Notes: generated from the letters alone by a model not told the origin. A stretch of 64,000 nucleotides of DNA from Litchfieldella qijiaojingensis (GCF_014651875.1 NZ_BMXS01000009.1:98751-162750), one strand, 5' to 3'; shown: positions 1 to 12,480, numbered from the stretch's first letter. Made by a program: numbers and translations.

Positions 1-18
1 AAGCGTCTGGCCTGCCAT
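1..18 (-). CDS. Start of a divergent gene, possibly leuC (partial)
   Basis: On the minus strand an ATG at 18-16 follows a strong Shine-Dalgarno (GGGAGG, about six bases upstream) and opens the reading frame M-A-G-Q-T-L before the window ends. In Pseudomonas and Halomonas the LysR gene that follows here usually sits divergently beside leuC, the large subunit of 3-isopropylmalate dehydratase, whose N-terminus is similar. Only six codons are visible, so the identity is inference from context. Confidence 0.4.
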
Positions 19-121
19 CGGTTTCCTCCCAGGGGGCCTTCATGCCGGGCCCTTCATTCATCGTGACAACGAGAGTAGAATCCGAGACCCATAAAATCAA
101 TTCATGTTCTTTATCCTTTGG

Positions 122-136
122 ATTCCACAATGGAAT
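122..136. promoter_or_regulatory. Putative LysR-type operator (T-N11-A dyad)
   Basis: A perfect dyad, ATTCCA-caa-TGGAAT, fits the T-N11-A half-site pattern of LysR-family operators. It lies 36 bases before the LysR start and between the two divergent starts, where such regulators normally bind to control the divergent gene and themselves. Binding is inference. Confidence 0.45.
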
Positions 137-171
137 AATAGTGAAACATCTTCTCTACAAGCCCTGAAGCC

Positions 172-1065
172 ATGGATACCCAAAGCCTACAAGCCTTCCT
201 TGCCGTCGCCGACAGCGGCTCCTTCTCACTGGCCGGCGAACATCTCCATCTTACACAGCCGGCGGTGAGCAAGCGCATCGCCACCCTGGAGGATCAGGTC
301 GGCGCCAAATTGTTCGACCGCATCGGTCGCCGCGTGTCCCTGACCGAGGCCGGCCACCTGCTGTTACCACGCGCTCGTCAGATCCTGGTGATGGTCGATG
401 ATAGTCGCCGCGCGCTCTCCAACCTGGCCGGCGATGTGGCCGGCAGCCTGACCATGGCCACCAGCCACCACATCGGCCTGCACCGTCTGCCACCACTGCT
501 CAAGGCCTACACCCAGGCACACCCCGAGGTACGCATGGACATGCGCTTCCTGGACTCCGAGCAAGCCTATCAGGGGGTGCTCGACGGCGACCTGGAAATC
601 GCCGTGGTGACGCTTGCGCCAGTCCCCGATCCGCAACTGACCGTAGCCCCGGTATGGGTCGACCGTTTACGTTTCGTATGCGGCCATGACCATCCACTTG
701 CTTCGCTCGACCCCTTGCCGTTGTCAACACTGTCGAGCTTCGATGCGGTCCTGCCGGGTCACCTGACCTTCACCCGCGGCATCGTGGTCGACACCTTCGC
801 CCGCGACGGCCTCAAGGTGAACGTGGCACTGTCCACCAACTACCTCGAGACACTCAAGATGATGGTCACCATCGGCCTCGGCTGGAGCGTACTGCCGGAA
901 ACGCTGATCGACGAAGAGGTCCATGTGCTGCCTATCGAGCACCGCCCCATCGAGCGGCCACTGGGTTATCTGGTGCACAAGAGCCGCACCCTGTCGAACG
1001 CCGCTCGTTCGATGCTGACGATGCTCGACGAGGCACGCACGCCTGAAGCCAGGGCATGGTCGTGA
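172..1065 (+). CDS. LysR-family transcriptional regulator
   Basis: A 297-residue LysR regulator of normal family length. The N-terminal winged helix-turn-helix (about residues 1-60, with the HLTQPAVSKRIATLE recognition region) is followed by a substrate-binding effector domain (about 90-290). It resembles the Pseudomonas regulator found beside leuC (PA3122 type). Divergent from the partial gene at the left edge, with an LTTR-type dyad between them, so it probably regulates that gene. Effector unknown. The Shine-Dalgarno is weak, so the start rests on the family N-terminus. Confidence 0.85.
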   Translation: MDTQSLQAFLAVADSGSFSLAGEHLHLTQPAVSKRIATLEDQVGAKLFDRIGRRVSLTEAGHLLLPRARQILVMVDDSRRALSNLAGDVAGSLTMATSHHIGLHRLPPLLKAYTQAHPEVRMDMRFLDSEQAYQGVLDGDLEIAVVTLAPVPDPQLTVAPVWVDRLRFVCGHDHPLASLDPLPLSTLSSFDAVLPGHLTFTRGIVVDTFARDGLKVNVALSTNYLETLKMMVTIGLGWSVLPETLIDEEVHVLPIEHRPIERPLGYLVHKSRTLSNAARSMLTMLDEARTPEARAWS

Positions 1066-1140
1066 GCAAGCGAATCGCCTGCTTGTCGGAGATGGCAAGG
1101 TTGCCTAGGATGCTAACTTTTGCTTAGGAATCCTTAGCCC

Positions 1141-2493
1141 ATGCCCAGCAGGGACACGCTCAGCGCCGACACCACCTCCGACGACAGCACCTCTTCACGC
1201 CAGGTGGTGGCGGGCATGGCGATTCTTGCCGGCTTGATGCTACAAATCGCACGCTTCGCCGATGCGCCCTTCGATGCCAATCTGATCGGTTACGCCTTCT
1301 GGATGGCGGCACTGTTGCTGTGGCGTGACCTCGATCCGCGCACCCGGCTCCAGGCTGGGGGACTTTCCGTCATCGGTCTGGTACTGCTTGTCATCAGTCA
1401 GTTCCACTATCGCGCCGAGATCGACTGGCTCGGCATCCTGACTGGCAACACCTATGTGGTGGCCATGCTGGTAGGGGTGAGCTTCCTCGGCCTGATCGGC
1501 GGTCGGAAAGCTCCTGGCGGCGGTCGAACCAGCACTGGCGTGCGAGGCGTAGTCAATACCTGGTTGAGCGTCCATCTGCTCGGAGCGATCCTCAACCTGT
1601 CATCAGTGTTCATGGTCGGCGATCACATCAAGGCCCGTGGTCGGCTGGAGACGGCTCAACTGTTGACCCTCAACCGTGGCCTGTCGAGCGCCGCTTTCTG
1701 GTCGCCGTTCTTCGCCTCGATGGGGGTGGCGATGAGCGTCGCGCCGGAGATGGCTTATGGCGGCATCCTGATTTTCGGCCTACCGCTGGCGCTTTTGGCC
1801 GGCCTGATCACCCGATTCGAGATACCACGCCGCTTCGTTCTCGACGACACCGAGGGCTTCACGTTATCGCCGGCCAGCCTGCTGCTGCCGGTGGCAATGG
1901 CTGCGCTGGTGATGCTGTTCCACTACATCATCACACCCTCGCTTTCCATCGTCAGCATCATCACCTTCCTGATCCCCAGCGTGGCGCTGCTGTTCAACCT
2001 GCCCCGCGGCCTGGCCTGGCCCGTGAGGCGTACCCTGCAGCACGCTCGTACCCGGCTGCCGGCCATGCGCGGCGAGGTCACGCTGTTCTTGTCCGCGGGG
2101 TTGTTCACGCTGGGACTATCGACTTTCACGCGGGCGGCTACCGGCAATCAATGGGTGCTGTTCGACGAGTTCGGTGTGCTCGAAGCCTCGATCAGCTACG
2201 TGGCGATCGTGGTCAGCGCCGTGGCGGGGTTGCACCCGATCATCGGCGTCTCGGCGTTGGCCTCGATGCTCGATCCCGACACCACCAATCACACCCTGCT
2301 GGGCTTCGTGTCACTGGCAGCCTGGGGAGTGGGGGCCGCCGTCGGCCCCCTATCGGGCATCAACCTGTCGCTGCAGGGGCGATACGACATCAGCGGCTAT
2401 CGCCTGATGAAGCTCAATATCCCCTACGCGCTGATGATGTCATGCTTGGTGTTCGCTGCCATTGCCCTGATGGACACCATTTTTAGCCGTTAG
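1141..2493 (+). CDS. Polytopic inner-membrane protein of unknown function
   Basis: A 450-residue protein with a polar N-terminus of about 20 residues and then roughly ten to twelve hydrophobic segments, so an inner-membrane transporter-like protein. I recognise no signature motif. The central part has the Gly-rich, Ser-containing loops common in ion or organic-anion transporters, but no substrate can be assigned. It is 75 bp downstream of the LysR gene on the same strand. Its TAG stop overlaps the stop of the convergent ybeL gene by three bases. Start is the first Met; no good Shine-Dalgarno precedes it. Confidence 0.7.
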   Translation: MPSRDTLSADTTSDDSTSSRQVVAGMAILAGLMLQIARFADAPFDANLIGYAFWMAALLLWRDLDPRTRLQAGGLSVIGLVLLVISQFHYRAEIDWLGILTGNTYVVAMLVGVSFLGLIGGRKAPGGGRTSTGVRGVVNTWLSVHLLGAILNLSSVFMVGDHIKARGRLETAQLLTLNRGLSSAAFWSPFFASMGVAMSVAPEMAYGGILIFGLPLALLAGLITRFEIPRRFVLDDTEGFTLSPASLLLPVAMAALVMLFHYIITPSLSIVSIITFLIPSVALLFNLPRGLAWPVRRTLQHARTRLPAMRGEVTLFLSAGLFTLGLSTFTRAATGNQWVLFDEFGVLEASISYVAIVVSAVAGLHPIIGVSALASMLDPDTTNHTLLGFVSLAAWGVGAAVGPLSGINLSLQGRYDISGYRLMKLNIPYALMMSCLVFAAIALMDTIFSR

Positions 2494-3023
2494 CCACTGG
2501 TCGCCAGATCATTATCCGGGGCGCGCGAGAAGTAACGGTGGCCACACTGATGACACGGATCTAGCCGAGCCACGTTTTCCAGTTGGACGTGCGCGCCGCA
2601 GTGCACGCAGGCCATGCGCCCGGGCGCGGCGATTTCGCCCTCGCAATAGTCGGCCCGAGCGGCTTCCAGATCGTCATCGAGGCGCGCCTTGTCGACGATC
2701 GAACGATCGGCGATCGACAGCAGCGCCTCCGTGACCTTGCGTGAAAGTACCGACAGGTCGATTCCCAACCAACTGGCCACACCCTCACCGCCGGCGGCCA
2801 GATAACGGCGCATGTCCTTGAGATCGCGCTCGACCCAAGCACGCAACAGCGACAACTCATCCTTGGTAAACTCTGCCAGCTCAGCCTCGAACTCCACCGC
2901 TTCGTCGAGGTCCTTCTGCAGGTTTTCCCACGACAGCTCATCCGCGCCCTCCTTCAGGCGCGAAAGCACGCGCTCATAGCCTTGGCGCATCCGATGTTCG
3001 CGTTGTTCCCTGTTCTCGCTCAT
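2490..3023 (-). CDS. ybeL: Zinc-ribbon protein, YbeL/DUF1451 family
   Basis: A 177-residue soluble, acidic, helical protein ending in a zinc ribbon: a CVHCGAH knuckle (about residues 138-144) and a second CHQCGH knuckle (about 157-162). This is the layout of the DUF1451 family, whose E. coli member ybeL also neighbours leuS, so synteny supports the call. Molecular function is not established. Start has a good Shine-Dalgarno (GGGAG, six bases before ATG). It is divergent from leuS and converges, stop on stop, with the upstream membrane-protein gene. Confidence 0.85.
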   Translation of the reverse strand: MSENREQREHRMRQGYERVLSRLKEGADELSWENLQKDLDEAVEFEAELAEFTKDELSLLRAWVERDLKDMRRYLAAGGEGVASWLGIDLSVLSRKVTEALLSIADRSIVDKARLDDDLEAARADYCEGEIAAPGRMACVHCGAHVQLENVARLDPCHQCGHRYFSRAPDNDLATSG

Positions 3024-3164
3024 GACGTTCTCCCGGTTCCAGCCTGGTCACGGGGCCCCTACCTGCAAGCGCCCCACTGCGGTATGCTTAGTCACCATTT
3101 AGACGCTATCTTCTCGTGCCTTCAAGGATTTCCGTTCACGAACGACATTTCCGGCCGAGATTGA

Positions 3165-5834
<2,670 letters not shown>

Positions 5835-5857
5835 TCCAACATGGTAAGGGAGCACCC

Positions 5858-6349
5858 ATGAAGCGCCGAGACTTTCTGCATCTTTCGCTGGCCGGCATCG
5901 CGGCGATGGGGCTTTCCGGCTGTGGCTTTCGGCTGCGCGGCCTCGGCTCCTCGGGGCCGACCCTGGAGGCCCTGGCCCTGAACGCCGCCGACAGCGATCT
6001 GGCACCGGTGGTGCGAGAGTCCCTCGAGAGTGCCGGCACCCGGCTCGACGTAAACGCTGCTCTTCGCCTCAACCTGGGGCAGGAGCGTTTCCGGGAAATC
6101 TCTCTGACCCATGGCGATGCCGGCAGTCAGGACACCGAGTTGCAACTCACCGCCCCCTTCTCGGTGCAACGCGCCGCCGATGGGGCCTACTTGCTCAATC
6201 AGCAACAGCTCGATGTCTCGACCACCTTCAGCGTCAGCGACGATGACCTGCTGGCCCAGGACGATATTCGCAGCGAGGCTCGCGAACGCCTGCGCCGGGA
6301 TGCCGCCCGCCAGTTGATCGAGCGGTTGCGCCCCTTGGCGGAACGGTGA
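5858..6349 (+). CDS. lptE: LPS-assembly lipoprotein LptE
   Basis: Outer-membrane lipoprotein that plugs and assists the LptD translocon in LPS insertion. The lipobox LSGC puts the lipidated cysteine at residue 22, followed by the typical GFRLRG start of mature LptE. Length 163. The signal peptide begins MKRRDFLHLSLAG, a twin-arginine-like pattern unusual for a Sec lipoprotein. It starts 23 bp after leuS with a good Shine-Dalgarno (AAGGGAG) and is followed 13 bp later by holA, the conserved gammaproteobacterial order. Confidence 0.93.
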   Translation: MKRRDFLHLSLAGIAAMGLSGCGFRLRGLGSSGPTLEALALNAADSDLAPVVRESLESAGTRLDVNAALRLNLGQERFREISLTHGDAGSQDTELQLTAPFSVQRAADGAYLLNQQQLDVSTTFSVSDDDLLAQDDIRSEARERLRRDAARQLIERLRPLAER

Positions 6350-6362
6350 CAGGGCGACCCCC

Positions 6363-7421
6363 ATGAAAGTCTTTCCTGACAAGCTCCCCGCTGAACTGGC
6401 CAAGAAGCTCCCACCGGTGGTGATCATCGCCGGCGACGAGCCCTTGGTCCATATGGAAGCCTGCGACGCGGTGCGCACCAAGGCACGCGAACAGGGCATC
6501 GAGGAACGCGAGGTGTTGCACGTCGAAAACGGCTTCCAGTGGGGCCGGCTGCTCGAATCCGCCGCCAGCATGTCGCTATTCGCCTCGAGCAAGTTGATCG
6601 AGCTGCGCCTGGGGAATCAGTCTCCGGGGCAGGAAGGCAGCAAGATTCTGGAAGCTTATGCCGAACGTCTCCAGGACAGCGACAACGTGCTGTTGATCGC
6701 CGCCGCCAAGCTCGACCGCAAGATACAGCAGAGCAAGTGGTTCAAGACCCTCGACAAGGCCGGTTTTTTTGTTCCGGTGTGGCCAGTGGACCATCAGAGG
6801 CTAGGGTTTTGGCTGCGCGACCGAGCCGGCCGCTACGGGCTGACCTTAGACATGGACGCCGCCCGTCTGCTCGGCGAGCGCACCGAGGGCAACCTGCTGG
6901 CTGCCGACCAGGAATTGCAGAAGCTGGCTCTGCTGATGCCTCCCGGCGCGCGCCTGGATGCCGCCACCATCGCCGGCGGGGTCGAGGACAGCGCGCGATT
7001 CGACATCTTCACCCTGGCCGATGCCTGCCTGCGCGGGGAGCGCGAACGAGTTTCGCGCATCGTGCGTGGCCTGCGTGGCGAGGGGGTGGAGCCCACGTTG
7101 ATTCTCTGGGCGCTGACCCGTGAACTGCGCACCCTGCTCTCGCTCTACCAGCACCTCGACCAAGGCCAGAGCTTCGAACACGCCTGCAAGGCCCAGAAAC
7201 CACCGATCTTCGACAAGCGCCGCCCCGCCTATCAACAAGCGCTCAACCGTCTGCCGATCAAGCGCTTGCACAAGCTTTTGTTGTTCGCCCAGCGCCTCGA
7301 CCTGGCGATCAAGGGCGCAAGTGACATTCCGCTCTGGGACGGCCTGCACGACCTGGCGCTGACGCTCGCCGGCGGACGCGGGTTGCTGGCGGAATCGCCT
7401 CATTCCTACAAAATCGGCTGA
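6363..7421 (+). CDS. holA: DNA polymerase III subunit delta
   Basis: The delta subunit of the clamp loader, which opens the beta sliding clamp during replication. The 352-residue length matches the family. It shows the AAA+-like but Walker-degenerate N-terminal domain (PPVVIIAGDEPLVHMEACD) and the C-terminal collar region with the RRPAYQQAL and LPLWDGLHDL-type family segments. Position directly after leuS and lptE is conserved in gammaproteobacteria. This is the last housekeeping gene before an accessory segment. Confidence 0.95.
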   Translation: MKVFPDKLPAELAKKLPPVVIIAGDEPLVHMEACDAVRTKAREQGIEEREVLHVENGFQWGRLLESAASMSLFASSKLIELRLGNQSPGQEGSKILEAYAERLQDSDNVLLIAAAKLDRKIQQSKWFKTLDKAGFFVPVWPVDHQRLGFWLRDRAGRYGLTLDMDAARLLGERTEGNLLAADQELQKLALLMPPGARLDAATIAGGVEDSARFDIFTLADACLRGERERVSRIVRGLRGEGVEPTLILWALTRELRTLLSLYQHLDQGQSFEHACKAQKPPIFDKRRPAYQQALNRLPIKRLHKLLLFAQRLDLAIKGASDIPLWDGLHDLALTLAGGRGLLAESPHSYKIG

Positions 7422-7489
7422 TATCCCGACAATGCCTGCATGAGATCGAATAGTCGTGTCGTTCGAGACAAGATAAGCTCCTCGACAAA

Positions 7490-7831
7490 TCATGACGCCA
7501 CACGGCTATTTATTTCTATTTTTATTCCATCGGGATCTGCAACGACAATGCCGGAGTCTGACCGGGAAATCACTTGACCTCCCAGGCTCATAATCGTTGA
7601 GTCAAGATCTTCTCTGACGACCGTACTGAACCCCAGCCGTGTGCCGGCTGAAACCGGATTTTCCCCCGAGGCAGGATAAATCTCAAAGACAACATCACCA
7701 ATTTTCGAAGAATAATGCAGTGGTCCATTACCATGCTTCTCCTTCTTGAACCTCAGACCAAGGGCTTCATAGAACAATTTCGACTGTTCAACATCCGATA
7801 CACGGACAACCACTAAGTCAAGGGAAGTCAT
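7490..7831 (-). CDS. VOC-family protein (glyoxalase/bleomycin-resistance fold)
   Basis: A 113-residue single-domain vicinal-oxygen-chelate protein. It starts with the beta strand LDLVVVRVSD, then FYEALGLRFKKEKHG and a closing VVADPDGIKIEI strand, typical of small glyoxalase-fold proteins that act as dimers. Family roles include lyases, dioxygenases and antibiotic sequestration; no substrate is apparent. ATG at 7831 is chosen because GGAG lies five bases upstream; an in-frame extension to 7927 has no such site and a non-VOC sequence. It is downstream of the ABM-like gene on the same strand. Confidence 0.75.
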   Translation of the reverse strand: MTSLDLVVVRVSDVEQSKLFYEALGLRFKKEKHGNGPLHYSSKIGDVVFEIYPASGENPVSAGTRLGFSTVVREDLDSTIMSLGGQVISRSDSGIVVADPDGIKIEINSRVAS

Positions 7832-7887
7832 GATGTCTCCAGCAGGGCATGAAGTAAAGTTGGATGGTATAGTCAGAAATAGACCAG

Positions 7888-8169
7888 TCACGTGTTTACC
7901 AAGCCGGCATGGTAGGCTTGGAAACACTCACGCCTGGAAGGCTCCGGCAAGCCAAGTGCGCGAGCTGCCGGCAAGAGAGTACCATCCACGAATTGATCGA
8001 ATTCACTCTGCGAATTCCAGACATCCACGATACGCCACCCTCCCGATACCGCACCACATGAATGAAACATGATGCCGCTCGGCGGTCCGTTTGACGCGAG
8101 ACTCGCTCCGAGCTTTTCGTATGTCTTTTCTGAGACATCAGAAAACTCGATCATGGTAACTATTGGCAT
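7888..8169 (-). CDS. Small ABM-like (ferredoxin-fold) protein
   Basis: A 93-residue protein, MPIVTMIEFSDVSEKTYEKLG..., with a GGWRIVDVWNSQSEFDQF strand-helix segment reminiscent of dimeric alpha-beta barrel proteins (antibiotic biosynthesis monooxygenase type, often seen in cofactor-free oxygenases or as orphan folds). ATG at 8169 has GGGAAG six bases upstream and is preferred over the upstream in-frame ATG at 8199. It is followed by the VOC gene 56 bp downstream, probably in one transcript. Function unknown. Confidence 0.65.
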   Translation of the reverse strand: MPIVTMIEFSDVSEKTYEKLGASLASNGPPSGIMFHSCGAVSGGWRIVDVWNSQSEFDQFVDGTLLPAARALGLPEPSRRECFQAYHAGLVNT

Positions 8170-8928
8170 GTATTGCTTCCCATTGGAGGTCTTGCTCATT
8201 CGCTACCCGGTGCCGGAAACTGCTGGTAGCTAATCAACGACCCTGGATAGATCATTAGCGTAGCTGCCCGATACACAGTAACGCAGTGATTGAGTCGCGC
8301 AGGCATTTATTCAGCGCTTCCCTAACACTCGACCGTGGCCAATGGCCAGTTATGCCATGTCTTGCGCATGCGGTTCAACAGGCAGACGAAGCGAGATCCA
8401 GTCGTCTCAACGGCTTCGTAGCGAAGGTGAGACGATGGATCCCGCCGGCTATTGGCGTTTTTCTCGGAACCAGCGTCTGGTCACTTGCCGGCTTGCCCCG
8501 CGGTTCGGCTCGATATGCCGGTGACCAGTGCCGCAACAGCCACCCAGTACATCGATATCCCCGAAACGCAGGCTATCCGAAAAACGCATCCCCTGCCGAA
8601 AAGCCGGCGCATCAATCGCTCTATAAGTCCACACCGTGTTGAAACCGCGCTACTATTGGGCCGAGCGACCGCTTCAAAGCTGCAGGACACATTGGCATTG
8701 ATCGCCGGAGGACCTTCAAATCGAAGCCCCGTAGGCTCTGGCCAAAGCCACACAAGTTCATGAGACGGAAACCGTGTTGAGGCTGCTCATGGCTTAACTT
8801 GGGTGGATTGAGAAAAAGCTGGACGATCCGATGCTGCACAGATGGGAATTCCCCGGCAAATGGAATCGCCCGCTCCGGACAGGGACCGGAAAGGACGACA
8901 ACAACGTTACTCCGAAGAGCAGCACAGT
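8170..8928. other. Gene-poor stretch before the GGDEF-EAL gene
   Basis: About 760 bases with several overlapping open frames on both strands but no frame with a convincing start, ribosome site or family pattern. It must contain the promoters of the ABM-like gene (leftward) and of the GGDEF-EAL operon (rightward), though I see no clear -35/-10 pair. It may be decayed sequence at the edge of the accessory region. Confidence 0.4.
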
Positions 8929-11058
8929 ATGTCTGAAATATCGACGTTTTCACCAAGACCAGGTTCTTCGGTCGAAAGATACATTCGCTCTATCGGCCGG
9001 TACTATATCGGTGCCGCCATAATCATGACCCTGCTCATTGGAGCGACATATTTAACGGTCAAGATCGCGCTTGACCGCCATGCGCTACAGCAGGAAATCA
9101 GCTTCCTTACCAGCCGCCAGTTCATCCGGTTTCAGCAACTTGCCAATCAGACACGGGCGGTCATGAGCGCATCCGCCGATCCCGATCTGCCTGAATACAT
9201 CGTCCAGCCGATGCTTGACGATGTACGCACGGCCATTGCCGATATCCGAACCATAATGAATCGGCTGAAGACCATGCACAGGCGCCTCAACAAAAATCTC
9301 CTGGAGCGGATCAACCCCCAGGACTCAGCAGACGAAGACCTCTACCTCGATCTCAACCGACGGCTCGAGGTTTTTCTCTCGCGCGCCGAAAGAGTGGTCA
9401 GCGCCAGCCGCGAAGACCGGCGGCGACGATACACCTTCTGGGGACCGATCGACTTCGCCGTCTCGGCCGACAGCTTCCTCATGCGCCATTTCAACGATCT
9501 TATTCAACACTCCCACAACCGCAGCGGCGCCAGCATCGGCAACGCGGTATCGATCAGTACCGTCCTTCTTCTCATGCTCGCTGCGATTTTCATCCTGGCA
9601 AGCGTTTTCCTGTTCTATCCGCTGCTGAAAAAATTGCGTAGCGAACACCGCCGGAAAATGGACTTCGAGCACGAACTCACCCATCTTGCCCAGACGGACG
9701 AGCTCACCGCGCTCAAGAACCGCTCCTTTTTCAATTCAGCACTCCGCGGTCTGCTCCGCCGCTTCAAAAGGGATGGCACCGGCTTTTCCATACTGCTCGT
9801 CGACCTGGACCACTTCAAGGCGATCAACGACAGCTTTGGCCATCCGACCGGCGATGCCATACTTCTCCATGTCGCACGTATTTTCCGCAACGTCTTCCGC
9901 GCCGACGACATCATTGCCCGCATCGGCGGCGACGAATTCGCCGTTCTGATGCCTGGGATCGACGATGAAGCCCGTCTCAACGCCATGGCCGATCGACTCG
10001 TTATGGCGATAGCGGCGGATTTCCCTTTCGAGGACAACACGCTCCGGACATCGGCCAGCGTGGGCGGTGCCATTGTCCCCATTCATGCAACGGATGAATC
10101 CGGCCTCGTCCGTGTCGCCGACCTCGCGCTCTATGCCGCCAAGACCGAGCGGAACAACGCCGTCATCTTCGACGAAACCTCACTCGCCTCGCGGCTGGAA
10201 CAGAGTGAATTGGCCGCGACCCTCGCCTGCGCGGCCGACCGCGACGAGTTCATCGTGCACTATCAGCCCAAGGTTGGCCTGAGGAAGGGAGACCACCTCG
10301 GGTTCGAGGCGCTCGTCCGGTGGAATCACCCTAAACTTGGCTTGCTCGCACCGGGCGCTTTTCTGCCGTTGATGGAAGACCCGCGCCTCATCGGCGACAT
10401 GACCCGCGCCGTGGCAAGGGGCGTATGCCGCGACCTCAAGGCATGGAAAGAGGCGGGATTTTTGTCAGGTCCCATCGCCATCAATCTGCCGGAGGCACTT
10501 CTGATCAACGAGAACGGGTTCGAAATACTCGCTTCGGCCATCCGCGAGTATGACCTCGATTGGCACGACCTGACCATCGAAGTGACGGAGGACGTTTTCC
10601 TCAACCGATATGCCGAGCGCATACTTGCATCGATGACGCGCTTCCGCGAACAGAATGTATCCATTGCCCTCGATGATTTCGGAACCGGCTTTGCTTCACT
10701 CTTGCATCTGCGTGACTTCCCCTTCGATGAGTTGAAAATCGATCGCGGTTTTGTCGCCGATATCGGCCTGGACAGCCGGTCCGAACAGATCATCCGCGCG
10801 ATGGTCGATCTGTCGCGCAATTTAGGCAAGCGCTGCGTGGCGGAAGGCATCGAAACCGAAGCGCAGCGCGACTTCCTTCTGGAGGCGGGCTGCGAAATCG
10901 GCCAGGGATACCTGTTCGCCAAACCGATGCCGGGTAGCGAAGTCAAAGAGCGCTGGTTCAAGCAATCCGGTACTGACCGGCGCCGGCATGGCACTGAATT
11001 GCCCGATTCCGCAACGCGCATGGTGGACGCCAATATATCGACCTTGGATACGCGCTGA
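8929..11058 (+). CDS. Membrane-bound GGDEF-EAL cyclic-di-GMP protein
   Basis: A 709-residue inner-membrane signalling protein that could both make and degrade c-di-GMP. Two transmembrane segments (about 25-48 and 206-232) flank a periplasmic domain of some 155 residues with helical character. The GGDEF motif is intact at 333-337, with an inhibitory-site RADD at 324-327. The EAL domain keeps EAL (460-462), N519, DDFGTG (582-587), K603, E639 and the GQGY glutamine, so both activities are possible. ATG at 8929 is preferred over 8842 because the upstream extension looks non-coding. Two sugar-binding-protein genes follow 49 bp downstream, suggesting a binding protein feeds the periplasmic sensor. 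Confidence 0.88.
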   Translation: MSEISTFSPRPGSSVERYIRSIGRYYIGAAIIMTLLIGATYLTVKIALDRHALQQEISFLTSRQFIRFQQLANQTRAVMSASADPDLPEYIVQPMLDDVRTAIADIRTIMNRLKTMHRRLNKNLLERINPQDSADEDLYLDLNRRLEVFLSRAERVVSASREDRRRRYTFWGPIDFAVSADSFLMRHFNDLIQHSHNRSGASIGNAVSISTVLLLMLAAIFILASVFLFYPLLKKLRSEHRRKMDFEHELTHLAQTDELTALKNRSFFNSALRGLLRRFKRDGTGFSILLVDLDHFKAINDSFGHPTGDAILLHVARIFRNVFRADDIIARIGGDEFAVLMPGIDDEARLNAMADRLVMAIAADFPFEDNTLRTSASVGGAIVPIHATDESGLVRVADLALYAAKTERNNAVIFDETSLASRLEQSELAATLACAADRDEFIVHYQPKVGLRKGDHLGFEALVRWNHPKLGLLAPGAFLPLMEDPRLIGDMTRAVARGVCRDLKAWKEAGFLSGPIAINLPEALLINENGFEILASAIREYDLDWHDLTIEVTEDVFLNRYAERILASMTRFREQNVSIALDDFGTGFASLLHLRDFPFDELKIDRGFVADIGLDSRSEQIIRAMVDLSRNLGKRCVAEGIETEAQRDFLLEAGCEIGQGYLFAKPMPGSEVKERWFKQSGTDRRRHGTELPDSATRMVDANISTLDTR

Positions 11059-11107
11059 CGGCACCGATGGCGGAATTCGGGTGATATCGAATAAAAAGGA
11101 AAAACGG

Positions 11108-12358
11108 ATGAAACTGCTGTTGAAAGGGCTTTGTTTGGCAGTAACCATGACGGCCGCCAGCGCCCAGGACGACGCTGTTGCCGACCCAGGTCTCGCGGTC
11201 GACGTCGTGCATTATTGGATATCGAAGAGCGAGTCCGCAGCACTAGACGTTTACAGACAGGCCTGGACGGAGGCCGGTAACCGTTGGGCGGATCTGCCGG
11301 TCGAAAACGAAGCCGCCTTGAAGAGGATCGTCAGCGATCGCATTGCCAACGGATACCCGCCGGCGGTAACGCAGTGGAATGTGGACGAGGGTGCCAGAGA
11401 ACTGCCCGAGATGGGTATCGTCAATGACATCGAACCGGTCGTGCGGGAGGACCATTGGCGCGATCGGCTGCCCAGCTTCGTGCTCGAACGCATCAGCTAC
11501 CAGGAAAAAGTGTACTTCGCACCGTCGGATATTCACGTAGAAAACTGGCTCTGGACCAGCCAGAAGATCTTCGATGAACTTGGCCTCGAGACGCCCGAGA
11601 CCTGGGACGACATCTTTGCGGCTGCCGACCGAATCGCGGCAGCGGGCTACCGACCTATCGCCCTTGGCTCGGCTCCTTGGGAAATCGCGTTGATCTTCCA
11701 CAACATCATGTATTACGCGATGGGCCCTGAGGAGTATGCGAGGGTTTTCAATGGCGATGCGGAAGCCGTGCTCGACCCGCGGATGCTGGATGCACTCGAT
11801 CTGTTGCGCCGTGTATCCCGTTATGTCGAACCGCCGGAGGCCCGTGCGGGCAAGAACTGGGCGGACGCCACCGCGATGATCGGGCGCGGTGAGGCCGGCA
11901 TGCAATTCATGGGCGATTGGGCAAAGGGCGAACTCGTTTCCCTCGGTTATACCGCCGACCGAGACTTCGGTTGCAACCTCACACCTGGCACGTCGATCAC
12001 CTATTTCATGGTGATCGATGCCTTTGCCTTCCCGCTGACCACCCGCGAGGGCGAAACCCAAGCGCAACAGGCTTTCGCCCGCATGGTGCTTGACCCCAAT
12101 AATCAGGTCGCGTTCAGCCGCCTCAAGGGCTCGCTGCCGGTACGAACCGACGTCGACCCCCGCGGGCTCGACCGCTGCGGGCAGTTGGGGCTGCAGCGGA
12201 TCCTGGATGAAAAACACGAGGCCAGCGTGCACTCGAGGGCAATGCCGTCACATGAGATGGTCGCCTGGATCAGCATACTCGCCGAGTTTTTTGATGACAA
12301 AACCATCTCCAGCCGGACCGCCCAGCAGCGCTTGTATCAGGTCGTCAACGTGGGCTAA
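11108..12358 (+). CDS. Periplasmic carbohydrate-type solute-binding protein, copy 1
   Basis: A 416-residue family 1 extracellular solute-binding protein. Signal peptide MKLLLKGLCLAVTMTAASA, likely cut before QDD. The C-terminal half carries the GRGEAGMQFMGDWAKGEL segment typical of sugar-binding proteins. ATG at 11108 has AGGA eight bases upstream and starts the signal peptide; longer frames overlap the GGDEF-EAL gene. No ABC permease or ATPase gene is nearby. It is one of two equal-length tandem copies and sits directly behind the GGDEF-EAL gene, so it may be a sensory adaptor rather than a transport component. Confidence 0.88.
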   Translation: MKLLLKGLCLAVTMTAASAQDDAVADPGLAVDVVHYWISKSESAALDVYRQAWTEAGNRWADLPVENEAALKRIVSDRIANGYPPAVTQWNVDEGARELPEMGIVNDIEPVVREDHWRDRLPSFVLERISYQEKVYFAPSDIHVENWLWTSQKIFDELGLETPETWDDIFAAADRIAAAGYRPIALGSAPWEIALIFHNIMYYAMGPEEYARVFNGDAEAVLDPRMLDALDLLRRVSRYVEPPEARAGKNWADATAMIGRGEAGMQFMGDWAKGELVSLGYTADRDFGCNLTPGTSITYFMVIDAFAFPLTTREGETQAQQAFARMVLDPNNQVAFSRLKGSLPVRTDVDPRGLDRCGQLGLQRILDEKHEASVHSRAMPSHEMVAWISILAEFFDDKTISSRTAQQRLYQVVNVG

Positions 12359-12480
12359 GCAGGCCACTGGCACAGAAACGGCACTCATTCGATGATTGCG
12401 CTCGCCGCTTCGACCGGACGAAACGGCAGGCGATAGTGGAAACTCATTTTCGTCGAGTCAAGAAAAAAGCGAAGGTTCCG

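Noticed and set aside
8621..8956. Leftward 111-codon frame upstream of the GGDEF-EAL gene
   Set aside because: Overlaps the GGDEF-EAL start, has no ribosome site and no family pattern.
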